A DNA stretch of 64,000 bases. Origin: Chitinophaga silvisoli (GTDB taxonomy: Bacteria; Bacteroidota; Bacteroidia; Chitinophagales; Chitinophagaceae). The notes below the pieces were generated by a model. The model saw only the letters and a list, made by a program, of their open reading frames with translations. It did not search any database and was not told the origin of the DNA. The stretch spans positions 124,001 to 188,000 of the forward strand of contig NZ_QTJV01000007.1 of the NCBI RefSeq assembly GCF_003412465.1, written 5' to 3'. Positions 9,032 through 18,160 of this stretch are shown here, piece by piece. Within the stretch, counting starts at the first letter, position 1. Each line of letters begins with the position of its first letter. A program made the translations under genes and the position numbers.

Positions 9032-10552
9032 ATGAAACGAATCTTTTTAGCTATAGCAACGTGTGTGGTCCTGGGTTCCTGCAGCAAGGATTTCCTGAAC
9101 CAGTCCGATCCGAATGCATTGAGTGTATCCGATTATTTTGCATCTGAGAATGATGTGCTGTTGGCCGTGAACGGTATTTACCAGGCAATAAGAAGTGCTG
9201 ATTGTATCGGCGAGAACAGTGGTCTTTGGCTGGAAGAACGCTCAGATAATACCGGTCGTAATGATTATAGCAATTCCGGCGAGCCATTTCAGTTCAACGA
9301 TTTCAGTGTATTGGTAAGTAATTCTTACCTGAAATCTCACTGGGCGGCACTGTATGAAACCGTTTCGCGTGCAAATGTGGTATTGTCCAACATTGATAAG
9401 GTGAGCTTTTCCAGCAATGATACCAAACTGGGTTATGCGGCAGAAGCGAAATTCCTGCGTGCACTGATGTACTTCCACCTGGTACGCCAGTGGGGAGCAG
9501 TGCCACTGGTGACTAAACAGCTCACTACTTCTCAGGAGGTCACAGCATATACCTACCGTGTGGCTGATACAGCCGTCTATGCACAGATCATTGCTGATCT
9601 GAAGGATGTATTGGATAGTCCGCTGCCCAACTTTCAGACAGGCGATAAAATAGGTCGTGCTTCCAAAGCAGCTGCCAATGGCTTGCTGGGGCAGGTGTAC
9701 CTGACAATGGCGAAGACCATTGATGACGGGCAAAGTACGGCGCACCTACAGGATGCCAAAACCTACCTGGAGGCCTGTTACAATATGCGCAAATTTGGTC
9801 AGCTGAGCGAGATTGCGTATACAGATGTATTCAGCGTAGATAAGAAATCATCTTGTCCGGAGCTGATCATGCAGATCGTGTATAAACAGGGCGATGCGAC
9901 CTATTCTTCCTCTATTGCAGCCAATAACCAGGCGGCGGGCGAAACTATCAACTCACAGAAAGAAGCGACCGGTGTAGGCGGCAACGTTACTGCGGACCTG
10001 ATCGATGATTATGAAAGCGGTGATCCAAGAATGGAGTTCTCTGTGAAATATGCGAATGCTTCCAATGTGAAAGATTACTTCATTACAAAATTCCGCGATG
10101 CTTCTGATGCTGCGGGTCCGAATGGTTACGGTGGTAATGACTGGATCCTGATGCGCTATGCGGATATCATTCTTATGCTGGCAGAGGTAAACAATTACCT
10201 GGGTGACCAGACGACTGCTATCGCTTACCTGGACCAGGTGAGAGCAAGAGCTGGTATGACTGACTACGCTACTGCTTCGCAGGATGCCGATTATGCTGCA
10301 AAGTATCCAACGCTGAGACTTGCTATCCTGCATGAAAGGCGTGTGGAGCTGGCGTTTGAAAATCAGCGTTGGTATGACCTGCTGAGAACATTCACTACGG
10401 ACGAACTGGTGGCTTATTTCCAGGCAAAGGATCCTTCCAGGTATGGTAACGCTATTCCCCAGCATTTCTCCACAAAGGACAGGTATTATCCTATTCCTTA
10501 CGATGAATACAAACTAAATCCAACGGGGATGTACCAGAATCCGGGATACTAG
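9032..10552 (+). CDS. SusD/RagB-family glycan-binding lipoprotein
   Basis: A 506-residue outer-membrane lipoprotein with a lipobox (LGSC, Cys17) and the SusD N-terminal pattern SKDFLNQSDPNALS followed by the TPR-like helices. The C-terminal RagB/SusD part has LPILHERRVELAFENQRWYDLLR-type signature residues (HERRVELAFENQRWYDL near 435-450) and ends in the typical YPIPYDEYKLNPTGMYQNPGY-like close. It caps the SusC pore encoded immediately upstream. A clear terminator follows, so the sulfatase may be expressed at a lower level or from its own promoter. Confidence 0.95.
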   Translation: MKRIFLAIATCVVLGSCSKDFLNQSDPNALSVSDYFASENDVLLAVNGIYQAIRSADCIGENSGLWLEERSDNTGRNDYSNSGEPFQFNDFSVLVSNSYLKSHWAALYETVSRANVVLSNIDKVSFSSNDTKLGYAAEAKFLRALMYFHLVRQWGAVPLVTKQLTTSQEVTAYTYRVADTAVYAQIIADLKDVLDSPLPNFQTGDKIGRASKAAANGLLGQVYLTMAKTIDDGQSTAHLQDAKTYLEACYNMRKFGQLSEIAYTDVFSVDKKSSCPELIMQIVYKQGDATYSSSIAANNQAAGETINSQKEATGVGGNVTADLIDDYESGDPRMEFSVKYANASNVKDYFITKFRDASDAAGPNGYGGNDWILMRYADIILMLAEVNNYLGDQTTAIAYLDQVRARAGMTDYATASQDADYAAKYPTLRLAILHERRVELAFENQRWYDLLRTFTTDELVAYFQAKDPSRYGNAIPQHFSTKDRYYPIPYDEYKLNPTGMYQNPGY

Positions 10553-10586
10553 TAATTTACATTTTCCCCCTTATATTTGAGCCTGG

Positions 10587-10613
10587 GGCCAGCTGTAATG
10601 GCTGGCCTTTTTT
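10587..10613 (+). terminator. Intrinsic terminator after susD
   Basis: The arms GGCCAGC (10587-10593) and GCTGGCC (10601-10607) are exact, with a 7-nt loop and a run of six T. It sits between susD and the sulfatase gene. Confidence 0.85.
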
Positions 10614-10627
10614 AAATTTTATATGAT

Positions 10628-11923
10628 ATGTACAAACGGCTTTTGTTATCCTTTTGTCTGCTGGCTGGTGGCAGGCAAATCTACGCACAGCAGCGCCCTA
10701 ATGTGATTATCGTGCTGGCAGATGATATGGGCTATGCTGATCTCAGTTGTTATGGCAATCCGCTGATCAATACACCTTTCCTGGATCATATGGCTGCGAT
10801 CGGGGTGAAGGCCAATAACTATGCAGTGACTTCGCCTATCTGTACGCCATCGAGGGCGGCATTACTCACGGGTCGTTATCCTACACGATATGGCTTACCC
10901 GTGCCCGTGGGGCCGGGAGCGAATCATGGATTGCCCCGCAATGAAGTCACCCTGGCGGAGATGCTGCAAACCTCTGGTTATAAAACCTATATGGTAGGGA
11001 AATGGCATCTGGGAGATCAGGATAGCAGTCTGCCGAATGCCCAGGGCTTTGAGCAATACTACGGTATGCTGTACAGCCATGATTACAGGGCACCATATGT
11101 AGCAACAGATACGACTGTCAAAATCTTCAGAAATCATACTCCTGAGATCATCCAGCCACAGGACAGTGATCTCACAGACCTGTATACGAAGGAAAGTATC
11201 CGCATTATAAAAGAACAAAAGAAAGGGCAGCCCTTCTTCTTATACCTGGCGCACAACATGCCACATTCACCGGTATGGTATGCTGCTCAGAAGCATGTAG
11301 CGCAGCATTCGGCAGGAGGGGAGTATGGCGATGTGATAGAGGCCCTGGACAGGGGAATAGAAAAAGTGTGGAAAGCATTGGAGGAAAAAGGTCTGGCGGA
11401 TAATACAATCTTTATCTTCTCCAGTGACAATGGTCCCTGGATCAATTTGCCGGATCGTGTGTATGCAGATAGTGTGACTACCAAATACCACACCGGGTCC
11501 ACAGGCGTGTTCAGAGGGGCTAAATTTGATACCTACGAAGGTGGGGACCGGATGCCATTTATTGCTTACTGGAAAGGGCATACGCCGGCGGGCAAGGTGA
11601 TAAGGGAACCATTCTCCTGCCTGGACATCCTGCCTACGCTGGCGGTGTGGACCAATACGAAATTGCCCCGAACTACACTGGATGGAGAAGCGGTGAATGA
11701 CCTGCTTGCAGGTAAGGAACCAAAGACCCCGCATCAGCCTATTTACTATGTGAATGTGGTGCCGGAGGTGGTAAAAGTAGGAGCGTGGAAACTGAGGAAG
11801 ACGAAGACGACGCTGGAGCTGTTTAATCTGTCACAGGATCCGGGAGAACGTGTAAACCTGAAAGATAAATATCCGCAAAAGGTCATAGAATTGACGGCGT
11901 TATTGGAAAAATATCCTGATTAA
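10628..11923 (+). CDS. Secreted sulfatase (formylglycine-dependent, S1 family)
   Basis: A 431-residue protein with a signal peptide (cleavage near YAQ, residue 21) and a sulfatase fold. Metal ligands are DD at 32-33 (VLADDMGYADL), and the maturation motif CTPSR (Cys72, followed by AALLTGRYP) is the classic CxPxR site that becomes formylglycine. MVGKWHLG and SSDNGPW carry further active-site residues. It hydrolyses sulfate esters, most likely on a polysaccharide or glycosaminoglycan imported by the adjacent SusC/SusD. A Cys-type maturase (FGE or anSME) is needed but is not in this window. Sub-family and substrate cannot be fixed from sequence alone. Confidence 0.92.
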   Translation: MYKRLLLSFCLLAGGRQIYAQQRPNVIIVLADDMGYADLSCYGNPLINTPFLDHMAAIGVKANNYAVTSPICTPSRAALLTGRYPTRYGLPVPVGPGANHGLPRNEVTLAEMLQTSGYKTYMVGKWHLGDQDSSLPNAQGFEQYYGMLYSHDYRAPYVATDTTVKIFRNHTPEIIQPQDSDLTDLYTKESIRIIKEQKKGQPFFLYLAHNMPHSPVWYAAQKHVAQHSAGGEYGDVIEALDRGIEKVWKALEEKGLADNTIFIFSSDNGPWINLPDRVYADSVTTKYHTGSTGVFRGAKFDTYEGGDRMPFIAYWKGHTPAGKVIREPFSCLDILPTLAVWTNTKLPRTTLDGEAVNDLLAGKEPKTPHQPIYYVNVVPEVVKVGAWKLRKTKTTLELFNLSQDPGERVNLKDKYPQKVIELTALLEKYPD

Positions 11924-11946
11924 AATCATCATCGTTACCAGGAAAT

Positions 11947-11978
11947 CGTTTATGCCTCACTGACATAAACGGTTTTTT
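11947..11978 (+). terminator. Intrinsic terminator after the sulfatase gene
   Basis: The arms CGTTTATG (11947-11954) and CATAAACG (11964-11971) are exact, followed by a T-rich tail. It closes the first glycan locus. Confidence 0.85.
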
Positions 11979-11995
11979 ATATTATAAATTTAATA

Positions 11996-12003
11996 TACCT
12001 TTG
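11996..12003 (+). promoter_or_regulatory. -7 promoter box of the scramblase-like gene
   Basis: TACCTTTG matches TAnnTTTG. No clean TTG lies at -33. Transcription would begin near 12008, which rules out the in-frame TTG at 12001 as a start codon and supports the ATG at 12043. Confidence 0.5.
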
Positions 12004-12042
12004 CCCCCATTGTTAAACCATAACCAAATAAAACCTCATTTG

Positions 12043-12645
12043 ATGGGACAAGCGAACTTACCGACATTCTTCAACCACCACGACTACTTTATCGACGAAA
12101 AGATTGGACTTTTTAAATTCTCCAATGCCTATAAAGTGTACGATGATCAGGGACAGCAGATCGGCAATATTCAACAAACAGTACCTGCATGGCATAAACT
12201 GCTGCGTTTATTCCTGAGCAAAGCTGTATTTCCGTTTACGCTGGACATTAAGGAAATGGACAACACAGTGGTGGCTAGTATTCACCGTGGCTGGACATTC
12301 TGGATGTCGAAAATCACCATCCTGGATGGTAATGGTACCCCTATTGGTGGTATCAAACACAAATTTAAATTGTTCAAACCCTTATTCCACATCACAGATC
12401 AATATGGTGCTGTAATCGCCGAGATCAAAGGTGACTGGAAGGCATGGAATTTCACAATTGTGGATGCAAGTGGGCATGAATTGGGACAGATCACCAAGAA
12501 GTGGGCTGGTGTGATGAAAGAAGTATTCACGACTGCTGATAAATACCGCGTCATTATTGGTAAGGAATGTCCTGAAGACCTGAAAAAAATTGCCATCGTT
12601 GCTGGTGCTATTACCATCGACATGGTGTTAAAGGAATCAAAATAA
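12043..12645 (+). CDS. LURP-one/phospholipid scramblase-related protein
   Basis: A 200-residue soluble protein without signal peptide. It is built from repeated beta-strand units (for example FKVYDDQGQQIGNI-like, ILDGNGTPIGGIK, ITDQYGAVIAEIKG, IVDASGHELGQIT), the pattern of the tubby-like barrel of LOR/scramblase proteins, and ends with a hydrophobic helix (IAIVAGAITIDMVL). The function in bacteria is not established. It stands alone between two terminators, with its own promoter, so the neighbours give no hint. The start is the first ATG after the -7 box. Confidence 0.72.
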   Translation: MGQANLPTFFNHHDYFIDEKIGLFKFSNAYKVYDDQGQQIGNIQQTVPAWHKLLRLFLSKAVFPFTLDIKEMDNTVVASIHRGWTFWMSKITILDGNGTPIGGIKHKFKLFKPLFHITDQYGAVIAEIKGDWKAWNFTIVDASGHELGQITKKWAGVMKEVFTTADKYRVIIGKECPEDLKKIAIVAGAITIDMVLKESK

Positions 12646-12650
12646 TGTGG

Positions 12651-12677
12651 AGGCCAGGTAACACTGGCCTTCTTTCT
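12651..12677 (+). terminator. Intrinsic terminator
   Basis: The arms AGGCCAG (12651-12657) and CTGGCCT (12664-12670) are exact, with a 6-nt loop and a pyrimidine/T tail. It follows the scramblase-like gene. Confidence 0.8.
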
Positions 12678-12820
12678 AACCCCGCTGTCCCCCAAATTCT
12701 ACAAACTGAGTTAAAATTGTACCACCCCAGCATACTCTGGCATTTTCTTTGACTTTAATGGCTGAACCCGTCCTCTTTGTGAGGCATCTTTATTGTTGAA
12801 CCGTTAATTAGACGTGAACC

Positions 12821-13417
12821 ATGAGTAATGTTGTTAAATCCCCATCTCTGTGCATTGGTATTGGCTGCTCCGCCGGCGGTCTTGAACCGGTTTGTGAATT
12901 TTTTCAACACCTGAGAGAAAAAACAGGCGCAGCTTTTGTGGTAATACCACACCTGTCAGCCGAGCATCCAAGCCGTTTCAGCCACATTCTGCAACGGTTT
13001 ACTGATATGCCGGTGCATCGTGTGACCGATACCGTGAAAATGCAACCCAATAATGTTTATGTATTGGTAGAAGGTAAGATGATGATTGTAGAAGATCATG
13101 TGCTACGCGTGAGGAAGCGTTATTCCCGCGAAATCATCAACAAGTCGATCGATATCTTTTTCAAGTCCATGGCCAAATGCTATGATGAGAACGCGGTGGG
13201 CATCCTCCTGTCTGGTATGGGTACTGACGGGATAGAGGGCATTAAGGCGATAGAGGATCGCCATGGCCTGGTGCTTGTGCAGGACCCGGAGTCGACAGAC
13301 TTTAACATCCTTCCGCTGACAGCGATTCACAGGGACGATCCCCATGCTGTATTGCCGCCACCGGAAATTGCCAGGTTCCTCCTGCGGTACCTGAAAACTG
13401 ATAAACGAGTGATTTGA
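12821..13417 (+). CDS. CheB-type protein-glutamate methylesterase, stand-alone catalytic domain
   Basis: A 198-residue CheB esterase domain without the usual N-terminal receiver. The catalytic triad is visible: Ser17 (GIGCSAGG), His44 (VIPHLSAEH) and Asp136 (SGMGTDG). The next gene, 54 bp downstream, begins with a CheR methyltransferase domain, and in many bacteria the two are fused in one chemotaxis-like signalling protein; here they are split. No methyl-accepting receptor, CheA or CheW is present in the window, so a role in ordinary chemotaxis is not implied. It probably acts with the CheR-kinase protein on an unknown methylated partner. Confidence 0.93.
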   Translation: MSNVVKSPSLCIGIGCSAGGLEPVCEFFQHLREKTGAAFVVIPHLSAEHPSRFSHILQRFTDMPVHRVTDTVKMQPNNVYVLVEGKMMIVEDHVLRVRKRYSREIINKSIDIFFKSMAKCYDENAVGILLSGMGTDGIEGIKAIEDRHGLVLVQDPESTDFNILPLTAIHRDDPHAVLPPPEIARFLLRYLKTDKRVI

Positions 13418-13471
13418 TGCTATTTTTATATATCTTTAGCGATTTATATAGACACAAGCAAAAAAGTTTGT

Positions 13472-16400
13472 ATGCCTGATATGCATCAAGAGGCTGAGAG
13501 TAACCGGCGTAAATTCGGTGCGGGGCCCAATGCTGCATTAAAAAGTATCCTGTCTATCCTGTCAGAATATTCGGGAGTAGATTTCTTGCAGTACAAGCTT
13601 TCCACCATTACAAGACGGTTGCAACGCAGGATGTCATTAATGAACATTCCAGGTTTTGAAGAGTATCTAACTTTAATTAAAGACAATGAGAATGAACAAA
13701 ATGTAGTATTTGCTGAACTGTTAATTCATGTATCGTCGTTTTTTCGGGACCCCGGCAGTTTTGAATACCTCTTCAGGACTATCCTGCCTCAGGTAACCCG
13801 CCAGGCGGTAGATGGGGAGGACCAGGTACGTATCTGGGTAGCAGGTTGTGCTACCGGAGAGGAGGCATACTCAATCGCTATCTGTCTCTATGAAATAATG
13901 GGGCACGAAAACTTCTCCGAAAAGGTAAAGATCTTTGCCACCGACCTTTCTGATGCTGTCATCGCAAAGGCAAGAAAAGCTGTGTACCCTAAAACACAGA
14001 TGGCAGGCGTGTCTGAAGCACGCCTGGAAAAGTTCTTCAGAGAAGTAGAACAGGGCTATGAAGTAGTCAGCTACATTCGTGATGTATGTGTTTTTGCATC
14101 CCACAATATGCTTACTGACCCACCCTTTGCAAAACTGAACCTGATCAGCTGCCGCAATGTACTCATATACATGCAACCCGTACTGCAAAAGAAAATGCTC
14201 AGCATTTTCAATTATGCACTGAAAGATAAAGGCTACCTCTGGCTGGGCAAATCTGAAACCAACCGTTCGCCCGACCTGTTTGAAATGCCATCTAAAAAAA
14301 CGAAAGTCTATTTAAAAAAGAACGTTGATAAGTGGACGCTGAGAAGTGCGTTCCCCACTAATAAAAAAATCAAGCACATGACACCCAGCTTCGACCAGGA
14401 AAGAGATGAGAATGTAGATGCTCAGAAGGCGGCTGATAGTATTATCCTTTCCATGTTTGCTCCCTCTGCCGTATTACTCAACGAGCAATTCGATATCATC
14501 GAATTCCGCGGGGTAACGATGCAGTTCTTCGAGCATGGCCCGGGTAAAGCCAGTCTGAATATCCTGAAATTAGCCCACAGGGATCTTGTACACAGTCTGC
14601 GCAGTGCCCTCAACCAGGCACAGACAGGCAAAAGAAATGTAAAGAAAGAAGGTATCACCATTTCGGTTGTTTCCGGCCAGCTCACCGTTGGTTTTGAAAT
14701 AGTACCTATCGTCAATCTCCATGAGACTTACTACCTTGTAATATTTAATCATCAGGCACCCGAACAGTTTGTAAGCGGCGATCCTAAAAAAGCGGAACCG
14801 GTATCCGACAGCACCGATGATAAAACCCTGCGCATCCTGCAGATGGAAAAGGAAGTGCAGCGCTATAAAGATGAATTGCGTGCAGTGGCTGAAGCATATG
14901 AAGCGACCAACGAAGAACTGCAATCTGCCAATGAGGAACTGAAAAGTCTGAACGAAGAACTGGAAGTCTCGCAGGAAGAACTGCAGGTGATCAACGATGA
15001 ACTGAGTACGCGCAACAATGACCTGCTGGAACGTAACAACCAGTTGAACAATGCCCGCCTGTACGCAGAAGCCATCGTGAATACCGTGCACGAATCACTC
15101 GTGATCCTCGATGCCAATATCCGGGTAGTCAGTGCCAACGCTTCTTTCTACCGTTTCTTTAAAATAGACAGGAAAGAAACAGAAGGCAAGATCTTCTATG
15201 AACTGGGCAACAAGCAATGGAATAACTCCGACCTGCGTACCTTACTCGAAAACCTGCTCTCTTCCAGGACCCCCTTCATCAATTACGAACTTACACACAA
15301 ATTTAATACAATCGGGGAGCGTACCATGCTGCTGAATGGCCAGCTCATTACCTCCCAGGACCTGAAGGAAGACCTGATCCTGCTGGCCATCGAAGATATT
15401 TCCGAAGTGAGAGAAGCCCGTGAAAGAATTGCCCGCAAGCAGGAACAGGTCCGCAATAATGAAGAACGCCTCCGCCTCGCGTTGGATGGTACCAAAACCG
15501 GTACCTGGGAATTCAATCCCGCTACCCGCGAAATACTGTTGTCCGACCGGAGCCGGGAACTGTTCAATATCAACAGTGCCGCACCGGTAGAATATGATAC
15601 CTTCATCAAAGCTATCCATCCTTCGGATGTAGAGGTTGTACAGGGATCTATCCAGGCCGCCCTGGCAGGCATCGACAATGGACAGATCAATATCGACTTC
15701 CGTATCACTGCGAGTGAAGACAAGATTAAATGGATCAGTTGTAAGGCTCAGGTCTTCTTCGACGAACGCATCGCATCACGGATATTGGGCGTGGTGACGG
15801 ATGTAACCGAAACTAAATTGTACCAGCGCCATTTGCAGGATGTGAACAACCGCCTCAACTTTGCCCTGGAAACAGGCAAATTAGGCTCATGGGAGCTCAA
15901 TACAGAAACAGGAGTACTGGAGTGCAATGAGCTCTGTAAGGCGAATTATGGCCTCCCTGCCAGCGCTATAGTGACCATCGATAAAATATTGCAGGCAATT
16001 CACCCCGAGGATAGAAGCCGGGTAAAAGAGGCTTTGGATTTTGCGCTGTCTTCTCATACCCTGTTTTCTGAAGAATACCGCATCAAAGGACAGGACCCTG
16101 TGATCCGCTGGGTGATGGCCCGGGGCCAATCTGTAATAGATGAGCAGACAGGGGTAAGGCACATGATCGGGATCACCCAGGATATTACTGAACGTAAACA
16201 TGCACAGCTAAACCTGCAGCAAAGCGAAGCTTATTTCAGGATGATTGCCGATACCGCACCGGTGATGATCTGGATTGCAGAAAAAGACGGTTCCTTCTCC
16301 TTCTTCAACAAAGCCTGGCAGAAATACACGGGGCGCTCTATGGACCAGGACAAGGACAAAGGCTGGTACGACATCATGCACGAGGATGACATTGATAAAT

Positions 16401-17377
16401 GGAAGATCAATTTCAGCCGTTCCTCCCGCGACAGAAGGAATTTCTATTCAGAGTTCAGGCTGAGAAGACAGGATGGCACTTATCATTGGTTGTCCTGTTC
16501 CGGTATTCCGCGATTCACTGCCCAGGATGATTTTGTAGGTTTTATAGGTGCCTGTGTGGATATTGACGACCAGAAGATGGTGGAAGATGCGCTGGAAAGG
16601 AAAGTGCGGGAGCGTACCGTGGCGCTGGAAGAAGCAAATGCAAACCTCTCCAAGCGCAATCACGAGCTGGAACAGTTTGTCTTCATCACCTCCCATGATC
16701 TGCAGGAACCCCTGAGAAAGATCCGTCTTTTTGCAGACATGCTCGAAAGTGTAAAACCTGACAATAATAAAATTGATACCCGGCTGTACCTCAGTAAGGT
16801 CAAGCAATCTGCTATCCGCATGTCGGATCTGATCCGGGACCTGATTAGCTATTCAAGACTGGAGCTGGGTGAGAATGCCTTCCTGCCTGTAGACCTGAAC
16901 CAGATAGTGGCAAATGTGACGGAGGACTTCGAACTCCTGATCAGGGAAAAGCAGGCGCAGATGGAAATCGGTGAACTGCCGGTGCTGGATGCCGTTCCCC
17001 TGCAAATGAACCAGTTGTTCTACAACCTGATCGGCAATGCCCTGAAATTCTCCAACCCGGGGGATGCCTGCCGCATAACAGTGAGTGCAAACAAGCTGAC
17101 AGCAGCTGACATGAACGATTACCCGCACCTGAACAAAAATATCTCCTGGTACCGGATCGTAGTGTCGGACAATGGAATTGGTTTTAACCAGTCTTATGCT
17201 GACAAGCTCTTTGTCATCTTCCAGCGCCTGAACCAAAAAGAGAAATTTGAAGGAACGGGTATTGGCCTGGCCTTATGCCGCAAAATCATGGATATCCATA
17301 ATGGTGATATTCAGGCATTCGGGGTGGAGAACCAGGGAGCCTCCTTCCATATTATCATTCCTGAAGTACAACAATAG
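13472..17377 (+). CDS. CheR methyltransferase - multi-PAS - histidine kinase hybrid
   Basis: A 1301-residue cytoplasmic protein. Order: CheR (~20-285, SAM-binding WVAGCATGEEAYS at 122-134 and CRNVLIYM at 227-234), a CheR-linked PAS-like region (~325-440), a long coiled coil (~465-535, repeated EELQ/NEEL units), about four PAS/PAC modules (~540-1050), then HisKA with phosphoacceptor His1075 (ITSHDLQEPLRKI) and HATPase (N box NLIGNALKFS, G boxes DNGIGF and GTGIGLAL). There is no membrane segment or receiver. It likely senses small molecules or redox/light through PAS and signals by phosphorylation to an unlinked regulator. The separate CheB encoded just upstream completes the usual CheB-CheR set. 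PAS ligands are not predictable here. Confidence 0.93.
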   Translation: MPDMHQEAESNRRKFGAGPNAALKSILSILSEYSGVDFLQYKLSTITRRLQRRMSLMNIPGFEEYLTLIKDNENEQNVVFAELLIHVSSFFRDPGSFEYLFRTILPQVTRQAVDGEDQVRIWVAGCATGEEAYSIAICLYEIMGHENFSEKVKIFATDLSDAVIAKARKAVYPKTQMAGVSEARLEKFFREVEQGYEVVSYIRDVCVFASHNMLTDPPFAKLNLISCRNVLIYMQPVLQKKMLSIFNYALKDKGYLWLGKSETNRSPDLFEMPSKKTKVYLKKNVDKWTLRSAFPTNKKIKHMTPSFDQERDENVDAQKAADSIILSMFAPSAVLLNEQFDIIEFRGVTMQFFEHGPGKASLNILKLAHRDLVHSLRSALNQAQTGKRNVKKEGITISVVSGQLTVGFEIVPIVNLHETYYLVIFNHQAPEQFVSGDPKKAEPVSDSTDDKTLRILQMEKEVQRYKDELRAVAEAYEATNEELQSANEELKSLNEELEVSQEELQVINDELSTRNNDLLERNNQLNNARLYAEAIVNTVHESLVILDANIRVVSANASFYRFFKIDRKETEGKIFYELGNKQWNNSDLRTLLENLLSSRTPFINYELTHKFNTIGERTMLLNGQLITSQDLKEDLILLAIEDISEVREARERIARKQEQVRNNEERLRLALDGTKTGTWEFNPATREILLSDRSRELFNINSAAPVEYDTFIKAIHPSDVEVVQGSIQAALAGIDNGQINIDFRITASEDKIKWISCKAQVFFDERIASRILGVVTDVTETKLYQRHLQDVNNRLNFALETGKLGSWELNTETGVLECNELCKANYGLPASAIVTIDKILQAIHPEDRSRVKEALDFALSSHTLFSEEYRIKGQDPVIRWVMARGQSVIDEQTGVRHMIGITQDITERKHAQLNLQQSEAYFRMIADTAPVMIWIAEKDGSFSFFNKAWQKYTGRSMDQDKDKGWYDIMHEDDIDKWKINFSRSSRDRRNFYSEFRLRRQDGTYHWLSCSGIPRFTAQDDFVGFIGACVDIDDQKMVEDALERKVRERTVALEEANANLSKRNHELEQFVFITSHDLQEPLRKIRLFADMLESVKPDNNKIDTRLYLSKVKQSAIRMSDLIRDLISYSRLELGENAFLPVDLNQIVANVTEDFELLIREKQAQMEIGELPVLDAVPLQMNQLFYNLIGNALKFSNPGDACRITVSANKLTAADMNDYPHLNKNISWYRIVVSDNGIGFNQSYADKLFVIFQRLNQKEKFEGTGIGLALCRKIMDIHNGDIQAFGVENQGASFHIIIPEVQQ

Positions 17378-17407
17378 CGCTTTTGCCTGCGGGCAAAAGC
17401 GTTTATT
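17378..17407 (+). terminator. Intrinsic terminator after the CheR-kinase gene
   Basis: The arms CGCTTTTGCC (17378-17387) and GGCAAAAGCG (17392-17401) are exact, with a 4-nt loop and a T-rich tail. Confidence 0.85.
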
Positions 17408-17552
17408 ATAAAAAGATAACATATCCACATTTATCGATTTTATCCACGCTGATACAATAATTCCCCGCCTGAGACGTAAAATATAGCAGAGGTTTAAACA
17501 ATATTAACAAAGCCTTGGTTATCATTATATATTATTATTGTATAATTTAATA

Positions 17553-17560
17553 TAAATTTG
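17553..17560 (+). promoter_or_regulatory. -7 promoter box before the CBM6-like gene
   Basis: TAAATTTG matches TAnnTTTG in a very AT-rich stretch (17402-17600). No TTG lies at the right distance. The leader to the next gene would be ~80 nt. Confidence 0.4.
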
Positions 17561-17647
17561 CGTAATTTTCATTCTGATTACAAAATTTGACACTGGTTGG
17601 GCAATAGTGATTGAAAATGACTATGAGCCAGACCTACCCATATAGCT

Positions 17648-18160
17648 ATGAGGCCTATCCTATGTCTATTTTTTATTATCGCGCAGTTGATCGTCCGGGG
17701 ACAATCACAATCGTCGCCTCCGGCAGCATCACCGCCACCGGCTGCAACGTCTGCCGCTACACCTCCTGCGGGCGGTGGACCGGGCAGCACGCAACCGCCA
17801 GCACAACCTGCGCCAGTAGTAAGAAAGGGAAACTTTGAGACTGAGTTTAAAATGAAATCCGGGAGCTATCTTGGATTTGGACAAGTTAACCTGGGGCTGG
17901 GAGAAGTAGCAGTCAAAGTCACTGTATTTTGTGAAAATAAGCAATCAAAAGGTTCAAGACTCGAATTTAGAATAAACAGCCCTAAAGGAAAGAAAAGTCG
18001 TCGTATAGGTACCCTGAAGATCCCATATACCGGAGATACAACCTTTAATCTCAAAATGACTGGCAATTCTAAATACTCATTTGGTGTACATGACCTCTAC
18101 CTGGTAGCAAGGGGGAGTCAGTTCAGTATTACTGCTATTTCGTTCGAGACGGATTATTAA
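17648..18160 (+). CDS. Small secreted protein with Pro/Ala linker and CBM6-like beta domain
   Basis: A 170-residue protein: signal peptide (~1-19), a low-complexity Ser/Pro/Ala/Gly linker (~20-55) and a C-terminal domain (~58-170). The domain shows a CBM6/CBM35-like pattern: a strand ending IGTLKIPYTG, then FGVHDLYLVARG, close to the G-hD-LYL-F-G signature of those carbohydrate-binding folds. There is no catalytic domain. It lies 340 bp before the second susC and could be a surface or periplasmic glycan-binding accessory. The fold assignment is by eye and uncertain. The GC-rich linker contrasts with the AT-rich leader. Confidence 0.65.
   Translation: MRPILCLFFIIAQLIVRGQSQSSPPAASPPPAATSAATPPAGGGPGSTQPPAQPAPVVRKGNFETEFKMKSGSYLGFGQVNLGLGEVAVKVTVFCENKQSKGSRLEFRINSPKGKKSRRIGTLKIPYTGDTTFNLKMTGNSKYSFGVHDLYLVARGSQFSITAISFETDY

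Noticed and set aside
17611..17838. Alternative frame overlapping the CBM6-like gene
   Set aside because: It lacks a signal peptide and follows the low-complexity linker in another frame; the frame with signal peptide and beta domain is preferred.
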